Source: Nitrospirales bacterium (GTDB lineage Bacteria > Nitrospirota > Nitrospiria > Nitrospirales > UBA8639). Taken from it: a stretch of DNA of 64,000 nt. Both the position numbers and the translations under genes were made by a program. The notes under the pieces are model-generated. The model was not told where the DNA came from and made no database searches. It saw nothing but the letters and a program-made list of their open reading frames with translations. Of this stretch, positions 8,477 to 18,124 are shown piece after piece (position 1 is the first letter of the stretch; every line of letters begins with the position of its first letter). The DNA lies in assembly GCA_029261255.1 (NCBI GenBank), contig JAJDBQ010000133.1:42805-106804 (forward strand), read 5' to 3'.

Positions 8477-11400
8477 TCATGCTGGACTGCTCGACATCTT
8501 TTTTAGTAGTGCCGCTTGAATGGCTCGAGCCATATCATCCATCAGCACTGGCTTTGTGAGATACGCTTGAAGCCCCATCGCTTCGGCTTTCGTCTCATTC
8601 ATCGTGTAGCTGAACCCAGAACACAAAATCACTGGAAAGTTTGGCTGCAATCGCATGACGTGTTGAGCCAAGAGTTCTCCAGTCATCCCAGGCATAGTTT
8701 GATCCGTCACTAAGACATCATAGTGAGCTGAATTCTTCTCAAAAGCTTCCAAGGCATCAGCGGCATTCGTAAAAACAATGACACGATAGCCTAACGCTTC
8801 CAGCGTATCTTTACCCCAACGTGCAATAGAGAGCTCATCATCCACAAACATCACGGTACCTTGTCCAAAAGAAGAACCACGCGTCACCGAAACGGTTGCC
8901 CCCATGCTTGGCATTGATGTCGAACAAGGAAGATATACAAAAAACGTTGTGTTCTCCCCTTCATGACTTTCCACCTGAATGGTCCCTCCATGACTCGTAA
9001 TGACGCCATGAATGACTGAAAGTCCCATTCCTGTTCCCTCACCCACCGCTTTTGTGGTAAAGAATGGGTCGAATATTCGCTTTTGAATATTAGGAGAAAT
9101 ACCCTTACCAGAATCAGAAAAAGTGAGACGAATATATGAGCCAATCGTGAGACCATCCTGCAAGAGACTGTTTCCTTCGTCGACTCGAATCTGATCAAGT
9201 TTGACAAATAAGGTCCCGCCCGATTCACGCATAGCGTATTCAGCATTAGCCCCAAGATTCATCACAACTTGATGAATTTGCGTCGCATCAGCCAGCACCG
9301 GAGACGTTGTCGCATCCAAATCTACTTCTAAGGAAATTGTGGAGGGAAGGGATGCCCGAAGTAAATTCGAAGCTTCCGCCACAATAGACTGAAGAAACAG
9401 GACTTTTTTCCCTGATTCATCTTGTCGACTAAATGTCAATATTTGACGAACAAGCTTCTTGGCTCGATAGCCTGCCTTGAGAACTTCTCGCAAACGAGGG
9501 ACCACGCCACTGGTGCCACTACTTTGTGCCATGGCCAATTCGGTGTAGCCAATAATAGAAGACAAGATATTATTAAAATCATGAGCAATCCCACCGGCCA
9601 AGGTCCCGATTGCTTCCATTTTTTGGGCTTGGCGCAATTGCTCTTCACTTTTCCGCAAGGCTTCTTCCGTCTGACGCCGCTCTGTTAAGTCACGGACAAA
9701 TCCACTAAAAAGAAACGTGCCTTTTGAGCGTACGGCAGTCATCGCAAACTCAAGAGGAAATTCATGACCATCGCGATGTAAGCCAGATAACTCCGTCCGA
9801 TGGTTTAAGACCTCACTCAACCCCGTTCGAACATACTGTTGTAAGCCCTCAAGATATCCTTCTCGATAGGATGGAGGAATGACCGTGTCGACCAAGGATA
9901 GACCAATGATCTCTTCACGAGACCACCCAAACATTCGCTCTGCCTGCGAATTCCAACTCAGAATATGTCCGGTCTCCTTAAAGATGACCACTGCATCAAG
10001 TGCCGTATCCAATACCATGCGAGTCTGTTCCTCACCTTCTCGCAAGGCCATTTCCGTATTTTTTCGTTGCATAAACTGCCCGATTTGGCTACTCAGTGAT
10101 AACATTTGATGAAGGAGAGCTTGATCGGGCTCTTGAATTTCCCGGCTAAAAAATTCCATGACACCGAAAATAGCCGGACCTAACTGAATCGGAAAGGCAA
10201 AAGCGGCATGCAACCCTTCTTTTGAGGCCATTGGTGCACGAGGAAAATTGGAATCTTGGACAGCGTCCGTAATCCAAACTGGCTGGCCTTCGTCCCACGT
10301 CCGACCCGGCAGACCAACACCTTTTGCAAATGACATCTGCTGCGTCAAATTCACAAAACGAGAAAACCGATCTGGCGAAGCCTGCCAAACTTCGACGCAA
10401 CGTAACACCGGTGACTCTTGATCAACTTGCCAGAGAATTCCCACCTGCCAGCCTATACTTTCACAAACAGCTCGAAGAATTTCCGGCGTCGCCTCATGAA
10501 TCGTCATACATTCTGCCAAGACTTGAGCCACAGCATATTGGGCAGCCAAGCGACGTTCAGCCATTTTCTGCTCAGTCATGTCCCGTAACAACACCGTAAA
10601 GAGTCGATGCCCCCAAAGAGGCGATTCCGTCAACGTCAACGTGAGTGGAAAAACCGTCCCATCTTTTCTCTGGGCCTGAAATTCCTTCACGACAGCGGCC
10701 ATTTTGGTCGTGCCCTGGGAGCGGTAGGTCAATAAAAACGTATCACACGGATTATGATCAGATGAAACAAACAAGGTCTGAAAGGGTTGCCCGATCATTT
10801 CATCCTTGTGGTAGAGAAACAAGGACTCTGCGGCTGCATTAAACGTTTCAATTGTTGAATATTCATTAAACGTCACGATGCCCTCACCAGCACTGGCAAC
10901 AATAGCCCGACTGGTTGCTTCATCATCTGGAATATTTTGAGGTCCTGAATCCTTGCGAAAAAAAATAAATATGCCACCCAACAACATGGCCAGCAATTGC
11001 ATGAGCCCGATTCCCACACCAGACTGCAAGTAGGGCAATCGTATTTCTTGAAGATCCAGTGTGGCGGCCACACCGAAAGACTCGCCAACAAATGGGACAT
11101 AGACGGCAAGGACGGTTCTCCCCTGTTCATCGGAGAGAAGCGTCGGCTCCTCCTGCCCCGAAGTATTCGATTGCACGAGAATGTGTTTCCCGCTGACAAA
11201 AATTATTCTCCCCGTTTCTCCAAAGCGATGAAATCCTGATTGAGCATCAAAAATATACTTCATTCGATCTGCCCTTTGGACCTCAACTCTAGGGGCATCC
11301 CTCTCTTCAATGGTGCTGATGATTTCTAGCTGTTGAGCATGGACGAGAGCGAGATCCAGTAAACGAACTCTCTCCCGTTCGATTGATCCCAAATACAACC

Positions 11401-11485
11401 AATACAACAACAGACCAGTGGCAGCCATGAGCAGGCTTGCTAACACAAAAAAGATTCGCCGACTTTTTAGCCAACTTGCGATCAT
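8477..11485 (-). CDS. Hybrid sensor histidine kinase (PAS-GAF-PAS-HisKA-HATPase-REC)
   Basis: A 1002-residue membrane kinase. Two transmembrane segments (about residues 12-30 and 155-175) enclose a periplasmic sensor region. Then follow a PAS domain ('NEYSTIETFNAAAESLF'), a GAF-like domain ('VGLPGRTWDEGQPVWI'), a second PAS ('WNSQAERMFGWSREEIIG') and a HisKA with the phospho-His in 'GGIAHDFNNILS'. A HATPase with 'DPFFTTKAVGEGTGMGLSV' and a C-terminal receiver with its Asp in 'VLVTDQTMPGMTGE' complete it. The signal is unknown. There is no adjacent response regulator, so phosphate probably passes through the attached receiver to a distant partner. It is convergent with copA and not obviously copper-related. 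Confidence 0.93.
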   Translation of the reverse strand: MIASWLKSRRIFFVLASLLMAATGLLLYWLYLGSIERERVRLLDLALVHAQQLEIISTIEERDAPRVEVQRADRMKYIFDAQSGFHRFGETGRIIFVSGKHILVQSNTSGQEEPTLLSDEQGRTVLAVYVPFVGESFGVAATLDLQEIRLPYLQSGVGIGLMQLLAMLLGGIFIFFRKDSGPQNIPDDEATSRAIVASAGEGIVTFNEYSTIETFNAAAESLFLYHKDEMIGQPFQTLFVSSDHNPCDTFLLTYRSQGTTKMAAVVKEFQAQRKDGTVFPLTLTLTESPLWGHRLFTVLLRDMTEQKMAERRLAAQYAVAQVLAECMTIHEATPEILRAVCESIGWQVGILWQVDQESPVLRCVEVWQASPDRFSRFVNLTQQMSFAKGVGLPGRTWDEGQPVWITDAVQDSNFPRAPMASKEGLHAAFAFPIQLGPAIFGVMEFFSREIQEPDQALLHQMLSLSSQIGQFMQRKNTEMALREGEEQTRMVLDTALDAVVIFKETGHILSWNSQAERMFGWSREEIIGLSLVDTVIPPSYREGYLEGLQQYVRTGLSEVLNHRTELSGLHRDGHEFPLEFAMTAVRSKGTFLFSGFVRDLTERRQTEEALRKSEEQLRQAQKMEAIGTLAGGIAHDFNNILSSIIGYTELAMAQSSGTSGVVPRLREVLKAGYRAKKLVRQILTFSRQDESGKKVLFLQSIVAEASNLLRASLPSTISLEVDLDATTSPVLADATQIHQVVMNLGANAEYAMRESGGTLFVKLDQIRVDEGNSLLQDGLTIGSYIRLTFSDSGKGISPNIQKRIFDPFFTTKAVGEGTGMGLSVIHGVITSHGGTIQVESHEGENTTFFVYLPCSTSMPSMGATVSVTRGSSFGQGTVMFVDDELSIARWGKDTLEALGYRVIVFTNAADALEAFEKNSAHYDVLVTDQTMPGMTGELLAQHVMRLQPNFPVILCSGFSYTMNETKAEAMGLQAYLTKPVLMDDMARAIQAALLKKMSSSPA

Positions 11486-11750
11486 CTTCAGTGCCTAGGG
11501 AGAAAAATCGATGTATCTGGAGGAAGTAAAGAGAATGCGGGAGAGGCTAACGCAAGACCGACATTGTAGAGGACATCCATATTCCCTACACCAGATTGAA
11601 AAGAATACTTACGCGTGACGCTTGAATGCCATTTAAGAATACGTGTTTCTAGTATATATGTCTATATTTGGAGAAAAAGCAATCTAGCGGAGGAATAGGC
11701 GGAGACTTCAGTCCAGGAGTAGGTCAGAACAAGACGTTCATGACAAAGAC

Positions 11751-12071
11751 TTATTGACTACGAAAATGTATGCGAATGGAGACTTCACCATCGACAGGAT
11801 TGTCGCCCTGCATTTGCGGCAAAAATGTCCATTGCTTGAGGACTTGCAACGAGGCTTGTGTCAGCTCATGCTGCGCAGCAGGTTGAAGGATAACCACCGT
11901 GGCTTCACCTTCTTTGTTGACCAGAAACCGCGCCTTCATCCAATCATCCAATTCGCGCCCCTCAAGCTCTGTTGGGATTGTGAGCCAAGGGGGTTTTTGC
12001 GGGACAGGACCATGCTGCTGATCTTTATTCAACCGCGACCCATGGTCATGGACCATAGGAAGTGTTTCCAC
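11751..12071 (-). CDS. TonB C-terminal-like periplasmic protein, start unclear
   Basis: The 106-residue frame contains a TonB C-terminal-like fold: 'MKARFLVNKEGEATVVIL', then 'ASLQVLKQWTFLPQMQGD' and 'VSIRIHF', as in energy transducers that touch TonB-dependent receptors. The GTG start given by the ORF track leaves no membrane anchor. In the same frame about 26 further codons upstream are open and encode a hydrophobic stretch ('IHWLIFSSYIFLIS') that would serve as an anchor, but that extension has no ATG, GTG or TTG. It may start at a rare codon such as ATT, or the 5' end may be damaged. No exbB or exbD adjoins it. Confidence 0.65.
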   Translation of the reverse strand: METLPMVHDHGSRLNKDQQHGPVPQKPPWLTIPTELEGRELDDWMKARFLVNKEGEATVVILQPAAQHELTQASLQVLKQWTFLPQMQGDNPVDGEVSIRIHFRSQ

Positions 12072-12236
12072 CAGAGCATCCTCATCATGATCAGATCGGA
12101 CAGCATTAGGACTAATGAGGAAAATGTAGCTACTAAAAATCAGCCAATGAATTCTTTGTAACCTTACTCTTGGGGCTGTCGTAGATTAATCACAACTGAC
12201 ACCACTTTTCAGGGAGACCAAATGGTGATGATGCGA

Positions 12237-12832
12237 TCCATAATTAAATCAAAACTACGCTTCTTTTAAGAATTCATGAAAATGGTGGACTGGAAGGCCA
12301 TTGTATTTGCGCAAAACACGTTTGGCTTGGTCCCAGAAATTTCCGATCCCATTGAAATGATTGCTCCCGTAAGCAAACACCGCTGAATGATTCATCCGAT
12401 AATGTTTGAATGCTGAAATATCTCAGGCATTGCATGAACGATAGCTACCTGTGTACACCATGTCATCAGTCTCGATTTTACTGCGAATAGTGGGCACGAG
12501 CGTTGCCGTACGCGTGTGAATGATCATTTGGGCATACACGTTCCCGCCTCGCTTCAGGATCCCAAATACGGGAACTTTCCCTGCCCACCTCGGCCTCGTT
12601 TCCCTTTCCGCATGCCACCGAGATCTTTTCATCCAATTCAATTTCTCCAGCAACCTCGGAGGCCGCGGCCTCGAGTTTCGCCATAATGATAAGACGTATT
12701 GTTCGATAAAATTGCGCAGTCGTATTAGTCTGGAGACCCAGCAGGTCTGCCGCTGCACGTGCCGTGACTTCCGGGACAAAATACGCAAGCAGCGTCAGTT
12801 GGATTGCATACCTTCATTTGCAATACTTTAAG
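12237..12832 (-). pseudogene. Decayed IS1595-family (ISXO2-like) transposase
   Basis: On the minus strand, pieces in different frames follow the order of an ISXO2-like transposase: a 'GEIELDEK' segment, 'AGKVPVFGILKRGGNVYAQ', 'DDMVYTGSY', then 'FKHYRMNHSAVFAYG', 'FNGIGNFWDQAKRVLRKYN' and a final 'HEFLKEA'. At least two frame changes and a stop separate them, so no functional protein is possible. It marks an old insertion just upstream of the zinc uptake operon. Terminal repeats could not be identified with confidence. Confidence 0.82.
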
Positions 12833-13214
12833 CCCATACGCCATCATCAATTAGCTTTTTTATCTGCGACAGCCTCTTAGTTTTTCAAAAATTTTTAATT
12901 AGTTTGGGTTTTTCTTTTTTTCACTTTTCAACTCTCACCAGGGCATCACTATCCTCAGTCCTCCGTACGAAGAAAGGAATCTTTGCCCTGCCTGAAACCT
13001 AAACTTGCTCTATTGAGACCTTTTGATCTTTAAACAAAAAACGTCCATTTGTAAAATATGAACTGATAATAAATCGTTGCTTTCTTTATCCAAAAAGCGT
13101 GGCTCGTTTCAAAATCCGTATGAGTTTGAAGGAAGAGATGCGAAGTTTTTGAAAAAATTTATGGCGTCACGATGGGTGAAGCAGGGATAATGTTCAGAAA
13201 AATAAAATTCTCTA
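12833..13214. other. AT-rich leader of the zinc operon
   Basis: About 380 AT-rich bases between the transposase remnant and the Zur-type box, with long T and A runs. No gene seen. The promoter of the His-rich gene should lie at its right end around the box. Confidence 0.5.
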
Positions 13215-13231
13215 TTGCAAGTAACTTGCAA
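13215..13231. promoter_or_regulatory. Putative Zur operator of the zinc uptake operon
   Basis: TTGCAAGTAACTTGCAA is a perfect 7+3+7 palindrome about 70 bases upstream of the His-rich gene that heads the znu operon. It shares the TTGCAAG-N3-CTTGCAA form with the box before fur. Placement before znuABC is the main reason for calling these sites Zur boxes. Confidence 0.78.
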
Positions 13232-13300
13232 TTTACATTGACTGCACGCGTTCTTCTTGTTAGATTCTGTTCTCAAATCACTGAAAGTGCACGCGAGTCT

Positions 13301-13624
13301 ATGTCCGCTAAAAGATCCCTCCGAACTCAACTTGCCTTTGTCTTCGTGCTCCTGCTCGGCGGAGTGCTCCTTTTCTCTATCCCAGTCGGGTTGGCCCTTG
13401 AAGTTCATCATCTGTTTTCTGAAATTGACCATGATGGGCATGAACATGCCGAGCATGACCTCTGTACTTGGGTGGAGCACCAGGTCGGAGGATCCTACGT
13501 TCAGGATTGTTATAGGACTAGCCTCCCTGTCGATCTACAAGATTTTCTCTCCCAACGTCATGTCGAATGGGTGTATTCTCTAATTATCCCTATTGATCAG
13601 TCCCGGGCACCTCCCCTCTCCTAA
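13301..13624 (+). CDS. Small exported His-rich protein (copy 1), head of the zinc operon
   Basis: A 107-residue protein with an N-terminal hydrophobic signal or anchor ('LAFVFVLLLGGVLLFSIPVG'), then a metal-binding-looking segment 'EVHHLFSEIDHDGHEHAEHD' and 'LCTWVEHQ'. A homologue lies at 58144-58383 with the same core. Both sit behind the same palindrome, which argues that zinc controls both and that the His cluster binds zinc in the periplasm. The chemistry is inferred. The start 'MSAKRSLRTQ' was chosen because the longer ORF runs back through the operator. Confidence 0.75.
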   Translation: MSAKRSLRTQLAFVFVLLLGGVLLFSIPVGLALEVHHLFSEIDHDGHEHAEHDLCTWVEHQVGGSYVQDCYRTSLPVDLQDFLSQRHVEWVYSLIIPIDQSRAPPLS

Positions 13625-13751
13625 ATTTTCCCTCATCATATTCAATCATCAGTTTCTTTTTTGACCTGCTGGGGAAGAGTGATCCTTTGGGCTCTGTTTC
13701 CCGACGTTATTCAAAAAAGGGAAAAATTTAGGAAAATTTGGAGGAACAGCT

Positions 13752-15479
13752 ATGTTTTGTGCAAGAAGGCCTTTTCCGCTATATCTGAGAATTGGGTTGC
13801 CATGCCTTTCTCTCGTTTCTACATTCGTTTTTGTTTCACCGGAAATACACGCTGCAAACATCAATGAGAATCTCAAAGGACTACATGGCCACAAGGGTGA
13901 AATTCATCGGATGCAAATATCCCAGGATTTACGCTTGGCAGCGGCCAAATCCCAAGATGAATCTGGAAATTCCTCGCCGGATTCTTCATTAGAGAATCGA
14001 TTTCCTGGTGCAAAGTCTTCTGCGGAGCCCAAGGATTTACTTAATCGAACAGGTGGTATGCCGATGGACAACCCACCTGTTCTGGACAATGGGAAGACCG
14101 CTGAATCTGACACTTCCATATATGGGCCTAAGTTGGAGAGTAGATATCCAGGGGCGAAGTCTTCTACTCAGCCCAAAGATATATATAATCGAACAGGGGG
14201 TATGCCCTTGAACGTACCACCAAGTCTGGACATTGGAGAGACGCCAAGAGAAAAAGGCATTCTCCGACGACAGCAAATTTTGAATCGTTTTAACCCAGCA
14301 TTGGGATTTGTGTTTGAATCGATAGCGGGCTATACGCAGCGACGCATGCGATTTGTGGATGGGGATGGAGCTGATGCCGGTGGTGAAGTTGGAACCAAAC
14401 TCCCTGCCGGTTTTTCTTCAGCCCTTCGAACCATTGAATTATTCGCAGCTGCAGATGTCGATACATTTGCCAGGGCCTACCTCATTGCCTCCGGACACGC
14501 CGAAGCGGTGAATTCGCGCGGATCAGAAGAATTTGGGAAAGCGTTCTTCGAGATTGAAGAGGCGGCCATACAGACCACTTCCTTACCCTATAACCTATCC
14601 ATCCGTGGAGGTCGATTTTTTGCGGATTGGGGATATTTAGGGCGACGGCATTCCCATGATTTACCACAGATTGATCCGCCACCAAGCTTAGCGTTATTTA
14701 TGGGCCAGGCGAATCGAACAGATGGGATAGAACTGTCTTGGTTGGCGCCCACGGATACCTATTTGGCACTGACCGCTGGATATGGGTTTAATTTTGGGTG
14801 GGTGGGGGAAGGCCCATTAAGTAATATTCGAACCCAGCCGATTCAGGGAAACACCGTCTTTGGCTCGGTTCGTACCTATAAAGATCTCACGGATGATCAC
14901 AATGTAGAGTTAGGGTTCTCCTTCCTCTATACCCCGCAATCCCGAGCTGCAGAGGCGGGCGAATTGGCATTCCTGCCCGGGGATGAGGACGATCCGATTG
15001 AACGGCGTACCTTTAATGTGGATTTCCATTACCGCTGGTATCCCTTAGGACGAGGGTTACGGCAAAGCCTTTCATTGCATGGGGAAGTCCTCTATGATTA
15101 TGGACAAGGTCGCAGAAGTGTTTTGGGTAAAACCAAATCCCGGGGGGCTTGGGGAGGCTATGCGTATGCAGAATATCGGCTCAACAAACTATGGAGACCA
15201 GGTTTCCGATTTGATTATCACCAAATGCCGAGCGAACCTGCTTTATTCACCAATTCAAAAACGGGGAACCCTGGCAGTACGCCCAACACCTCAGGAAGTC
15301 GCATCACGGCCGTGACGTACTCTCCTTACATTACATATTATCCAAGTGAGTTTCACCGTTTGGTGTTGCAATATAATCATAGCCGTTACGGCAATACCGT
15401 TGATCCGCAAAATCAAGTGTTGCTGCAATGGCAAGTGGTCATCGGCAGTCATCAACATGGGTTTACGGAACGGCAGTAA
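13752..15479 (+). CDS. Outer-membrane beta-barrel protein of the zinc operon with tandem N-terminal repeats
   Basis: A 575-residue protein with a signal sequence ending around 'SPEIHAAN'. A His-containing stretch ('LHGHKGEIHRM') is followed by two tandem repeats of about 37 residues, each running from 'RFPGAKSS' or 'RYPGAKSS' to 'NRTGGMP' and 'PPxLDxGxT'. The remaining 400 residues have the alternating aromatic and polar pattern of a beta-barrel, with strands such as 'LSWLAPTDTYLALTAGYGF', and end near 'QVVIGSHQHGF'. It lacks a TonB box and plug, so it is more porin-like. Its place between the His-rich protein and ZnuA suggests zinc passage across the outer membrane (inference). The repeats may be linker or metal-binding units. 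Confidence 0.8.
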   Translation: MFCARRPFPLYLRIGLPCLSLVSTFVFVSPEIHAANINENLKGLHGHKGEIHRMQISQDLRLAAAKSQDESGNSSPDSSLENRFPGAKSSAEPKDLLNRTGGMPMDNPPVLDNGKTAESDTSIYGPKLESRYPGAKSSTQPKDIYNRTGGMPLNVPPSLDIGETPREKGILRRQQILNRFNPALGFVFESIAGYTQRRMRFVDGDGADAGGEVGTKLPAGFSSALRTIELFAAADVDTFARAYLIASGHAEAVNSRGSEEFGKAFFEIEEAAIQTTSLPYNLSIRGGRFFADWGYLGRRHSHDLPQIDPPPSLALFMGQANRTDGIELSWLAPTDTYLALTAGYGFNFGWVGEGPLSNIRTQPIQGNTVFGSVRTYKDLTDDHNVELGFSFLYTPQSRAAEAGELAFLPGDEDDPIERRTFNVDFHYRWYPLGRGLRQSLSLHGEVLYDYGQGRRSVLGKTKSRGAWGGYAYAEYRLNKLWRPGFRFDYHQMPSEPALFTNSKTGNPGSTPNTSGSRITAVTYSPYITYYPSEFHRLVLQYNHSRYGNTVDPQNQVLLQWQVVIGSHQHGFTERQ

Positions 15480-15499
15480 TTTCGATAAGGAACGACCTA

Positions 15500-16435
15500 G
15501 TGAGAGAAATATTCAAGAACCTTTTTCTTGTGGTACTCCTGGGCTGTTCACTCGGGATGGCTGAACGCCCTGTCCTTGAAGAAGGGGGGAAAATTCAGGT
15601 TGTAACTTCTATCCCCGACCTGGCGGACTTTACCGCCAGGATCGGGGGAGATTTTGTATCGGTCGAAAGCTTGGCCAAAGGCGTGGAAGATCCACACGGT
15701 GTGCCGATCAAACCAAGCTTTGTTCCGAAACTGAATCGTGCAGATATCCTGGTGGTATTGGGCCTGCAAGCCGAACATTCATGGTTACCGGCCTTAGTTG
15801 ATGTGGCCAGAAACCCTAAAATTCTTCCAGGAAATGAGGGATTGATCAATTGTGGACTAAACATCAAACCTAAACAGATTCCCAAGTCATTACTTCGTCG
15901 AGAAGGTGATGTGCATCCACTCGGGAATCCACATTTCAACCTCGATCCCGTCTATGCCAAGGTGATTGCACAGACGATTGCTGATGGACTCTCAAAGGCC
16001 TTTCCGGAGGCGAAACCTCATTTTCAAGCCAATGCAAAAAAACTCCAAGCGCATCTTGATCAGAAGCTCATTGAGTGGCAAGAACTGGCAGCGCCACTCC
16101 GTGGGGTCAAGTTTGTGTCGTACCATCAAGATACCATTTATTTTGCGGAACGATTCGGATTACAGGAAGTCGCGCAAATTGAAATTAAACCAGGGATTGA
16201 ACCGACTCAAGGGCATTTAGTCTGGTTGATCGACCGTATGAAAGAACAGCAGGTTAGCCTTATACTGCGAGAACCCCATTACCCTGAACGGCTTCCAAAT
16301 TGGGTAGCTGAACGCACTGAATCAAAGGTCGCGAAATTTCTCATTATGGTCGGAGGAAATCCAGGCGTTGACACATATGAAAAGCTCATTGAATTTAATC
16401 TTCACTCTATTCGGAATGCACTCAGTATTCCCTAG
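15500..16435 (+). CDS. znuA: Zinc/manganese-type ABC transporter substrate-binding protein (ZnuA-like)
   Basis: A 311-residue periplasmic metal-binding protein of the cluster A-I family. The GTG start at 15500 (AAGGA upstream) gives a clean signal, 'NLFLVVLLGCSLGMA'; the ORF track start overlaps the porin gene. Family features include 'VVTSIPDLADFTARIGGD', 'VEDPHG', 'PHFNLDP' and 'VSYHQDTIYFAERFG', which supply the His ligands, and 'LREPHYPE' near the end. There is no long His-rich loop as in many ZnuA proteins. znuC and znuB follow immediately, and the operon begins behind a Zur-type box, so zinc is the most likely substrate. Confidence 0.88.
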   Translation: MREIFKNLFLVVLLGCSLGMAERPVLEEGGKIQVVTSIPDLADFTARIGGDFVSVESLAKGVEDPHGVPIKPSFVPKLNRADILVVLGLQAEHSWLPALVDVARNPKILPGNEGLINCGLNIKPKQIPKSLLRREGDVHPLGNPHFNLDPVYAKVIAQTIADGLSKAFPEAKPHFQANAKKLQAHLDQKLIEWQELAAPLRGVKFVSYHQDTIYFAERFGLQEVAQIEIKPGIEPTQGHLVWLIDRMKEQQVSLILREPHYPERLPNWVAERTESKVAKFLIMVGGNPGVDTYEKLIEFNLHSIRNALSIP

Positions 16436-16454
16436 TCTCTTCTGAATTCTTCCC

Positions 16455-17141
16455 ATGCCGCCCCCCCTGATCTCTCTGAACAATGTGACGATTGGGTATC
16501 CAGGTGTGCCGATTTTGGAAAAGGTCTCTCTGGAAATTTTTTCGGGAGATTCGTATGCCGTGTTAGGCCCTAATGGTTCTGGGAAAACAGCGTTGCTTAA
16601 AACGCTTGCTGGGATCCTCTCCCCAATAGACGGCAGACTGCATCGTCAGACTTCAGAGGGGAATCATACGTTGCGGGTCGGGTACGTCCCACAGCGAGCC
16701 TCGTTAAATGGCTTGCTCCCTCTAACCGTTGGAGAGGTGATTCGGATGGGGACATATGGGAACGTCAAGCCTTGGCAACGAGTAGGAAAAGAGGATCAGG
16801 AGCGAATCGAGTGGGCCAAACAAGAAGTAGAAATTGAGGACTTGGAACAGAACCGATTTTCAGAATTATCCGGTGGTCAACAACAACGCACGTTAATCGC
16901 CAGAGCATTGGCCAGTGCCCCCGCAATGTTAGTGTTGGATGAACCATTGGCCAGCCTCGACAAAAAGACGGTTCAAACGATGTTGCGGTTATTGATCAAA
17001 CTGAAGTCTGATACAGGCATCACCTTATTATGGGCCGATCATTTGATTCCTGAAATTCTCCAAGTCGTGCAGGACGTTCTCGAGATTGAGGATCGGACTG
17101 TGCTGACACAATCTGTAGAACATTATGTTCGACATGGGTAA
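16455..17141 (+). CDS. znuC: Zinc ABC transporter ATP-binding protein (ZnuC-like)
   Basis: A 228-residue ABC ATPase with Walker A 'GPNGSGKTALL', a Q-loop in 'VGYVPQRASLNG', the signature 'LSGGQQQR' and Walker B 'MLVLDEP' followed by the D-loop 'ASLDKK'. The switch His is in 'LLWADHL'. It would energise uptake through the adjacent permease. It lies 19 bases after the binding-protein gene and 30 before the permease gene, so the three are one transcript. Confidence 0.93.
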   Translation: MPPPLISLNNVTIGYPGVPILEKVSLEIFSGDSYAVLGPNGSGKTALLKTLAGILSPIDGRLHRQTSEGNHTLRVGYVPQRASLNGLLPLTVGEVIRMGTYGNVKPWQRVGKEDQERIEWAKQEVEIEDLEQNRFSELSGGQQQRTLIARALASAPAMLVLDEPLASLDKKTVQTMLRLLIKLKSDTGITLLWADHLIPEILQVVQDVLEIEDRTVLTQSVEHYVRHG

Positions 17142-17171
17142 AGAACGTTTGTTCACGAATAGCTAAGGTGT

Positions 17172-18050
17172 ATGGAAGAACTCTTCACCATTCTTCATCC
17201 ATCATACGTGTTACGGAATGCCTTGTACGGAGGAATTGTCACGGGGATGGTTCTTCCCCTCATTGGGGTCTTCATGTATTGCAGAAGGATGGTGTTCTTG
17301 GGGGTTACCCTTCCTCAGTTGTCGACCGGCGGAATCGCGGCGGCGGTGTTTTGGCATTTGACGACTCATCAACAGCAACCAAATCATAGTGATTTTCTTC
17401 TCGCCCTCTTAGGGTCAACGATCGTGACCACGGGAACGTTGTTGCTCCTTGCCGCACTTGAACGGCGAGGGCATGAGATGGTGGAGAGCCGGATAGGAAC
17501 GGTCTACGTGTTCGCAGGAGCCGCGACCATTTTATTACTGGCTTCCGAACGAGTTCCAGAGGTAGGCATCGTCACACTGTTACGAGGCCAGATCATCGCC
17601 ATTTCCGATATGGATATGGCCATTCTCCTGATAGCTTATACGGGTATTGTCCTGCTGATTGCTCTGTTTCGCAGGGAGCTCTTATTGGTTTCGGTCGATC
17701 GAGACCTGGCTTTGTCTCTGGGCAAAAAGCTTTGGGTGTGGGACATACTCTTGTACGGGTTGGTGGGATTAGCTATCTCGTTAGGCGTGCTAATGGTCGG
17801 ACCGTTACTGACCTTTGCCTTCCTTCTCCTCCCCACGATGATGGCCATGCAACTCGCCAAAAGATTTTATCTTGTCCCGCTCCTTGGAGGTATGTTGGGG
17901 GCAGGCATTGCGCTCATCGGATTTATTGTTTCATTCTTTATGGATTGGCCTACCGGTGCGACTGATTCATTGTTAGCGTGTATCTTTCTTGGCGTTATTA
18001 CATTGGGGCACTGGCTGCGTCGACTGGTGTCTCGACCCATTTCGAGATAA
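17172..18050 (+). CDS. znuB: Zinc ABC transporter permease (ZnuB-like)
   Basis: A 292-residue integral membrane protein with about eight hydrophobic helices, matching the ABC-3 (ZnuB/MntB) permease family. Typical stretches are 'MVFLGVTLPQLSTGGIAAAVF' and 'VGPLLTFAFLLLPTMMAMQLAK'. It is the last gene of the zinc operon. Its stop faces a lipoprotein gene on the other strand, with about 75 bases between them and no clear terminator hairpin. Confidence 0.92.
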   Translation: MEELFTILHPSYVLRNALYGGIVTGMVLPLIGVFMYCRRMVFLGVTLPQLSTGGIAAAVFWHLTTHQQQPNHSDFLLALLGSTIVTTGTLLLLAALERRGHEMVESRIGTVYVFAGAATILLLASERVPEVGIVTLLRGQIIAISDMDMAILLIAYTGIVLLIALFRRELLLVSVDRDLALSLGKKLWVWDILLYGLVGLAISLGVLMVGPLLTFAFLLLPTMMAMQLAKRFYLVPLLGGMLGAGIALIGFIVSFFMDWPTGATDSLLACIFLGVITLGHWLRRLVSRPISR

Positions 18051-18124
18051 GGGGTTTTTCTCGAGCGAGTTCTTAGAACCCGGACCGTGAGCCTAGACGT
18101 GCTTGTGATGGCTCTTGCGCACAT

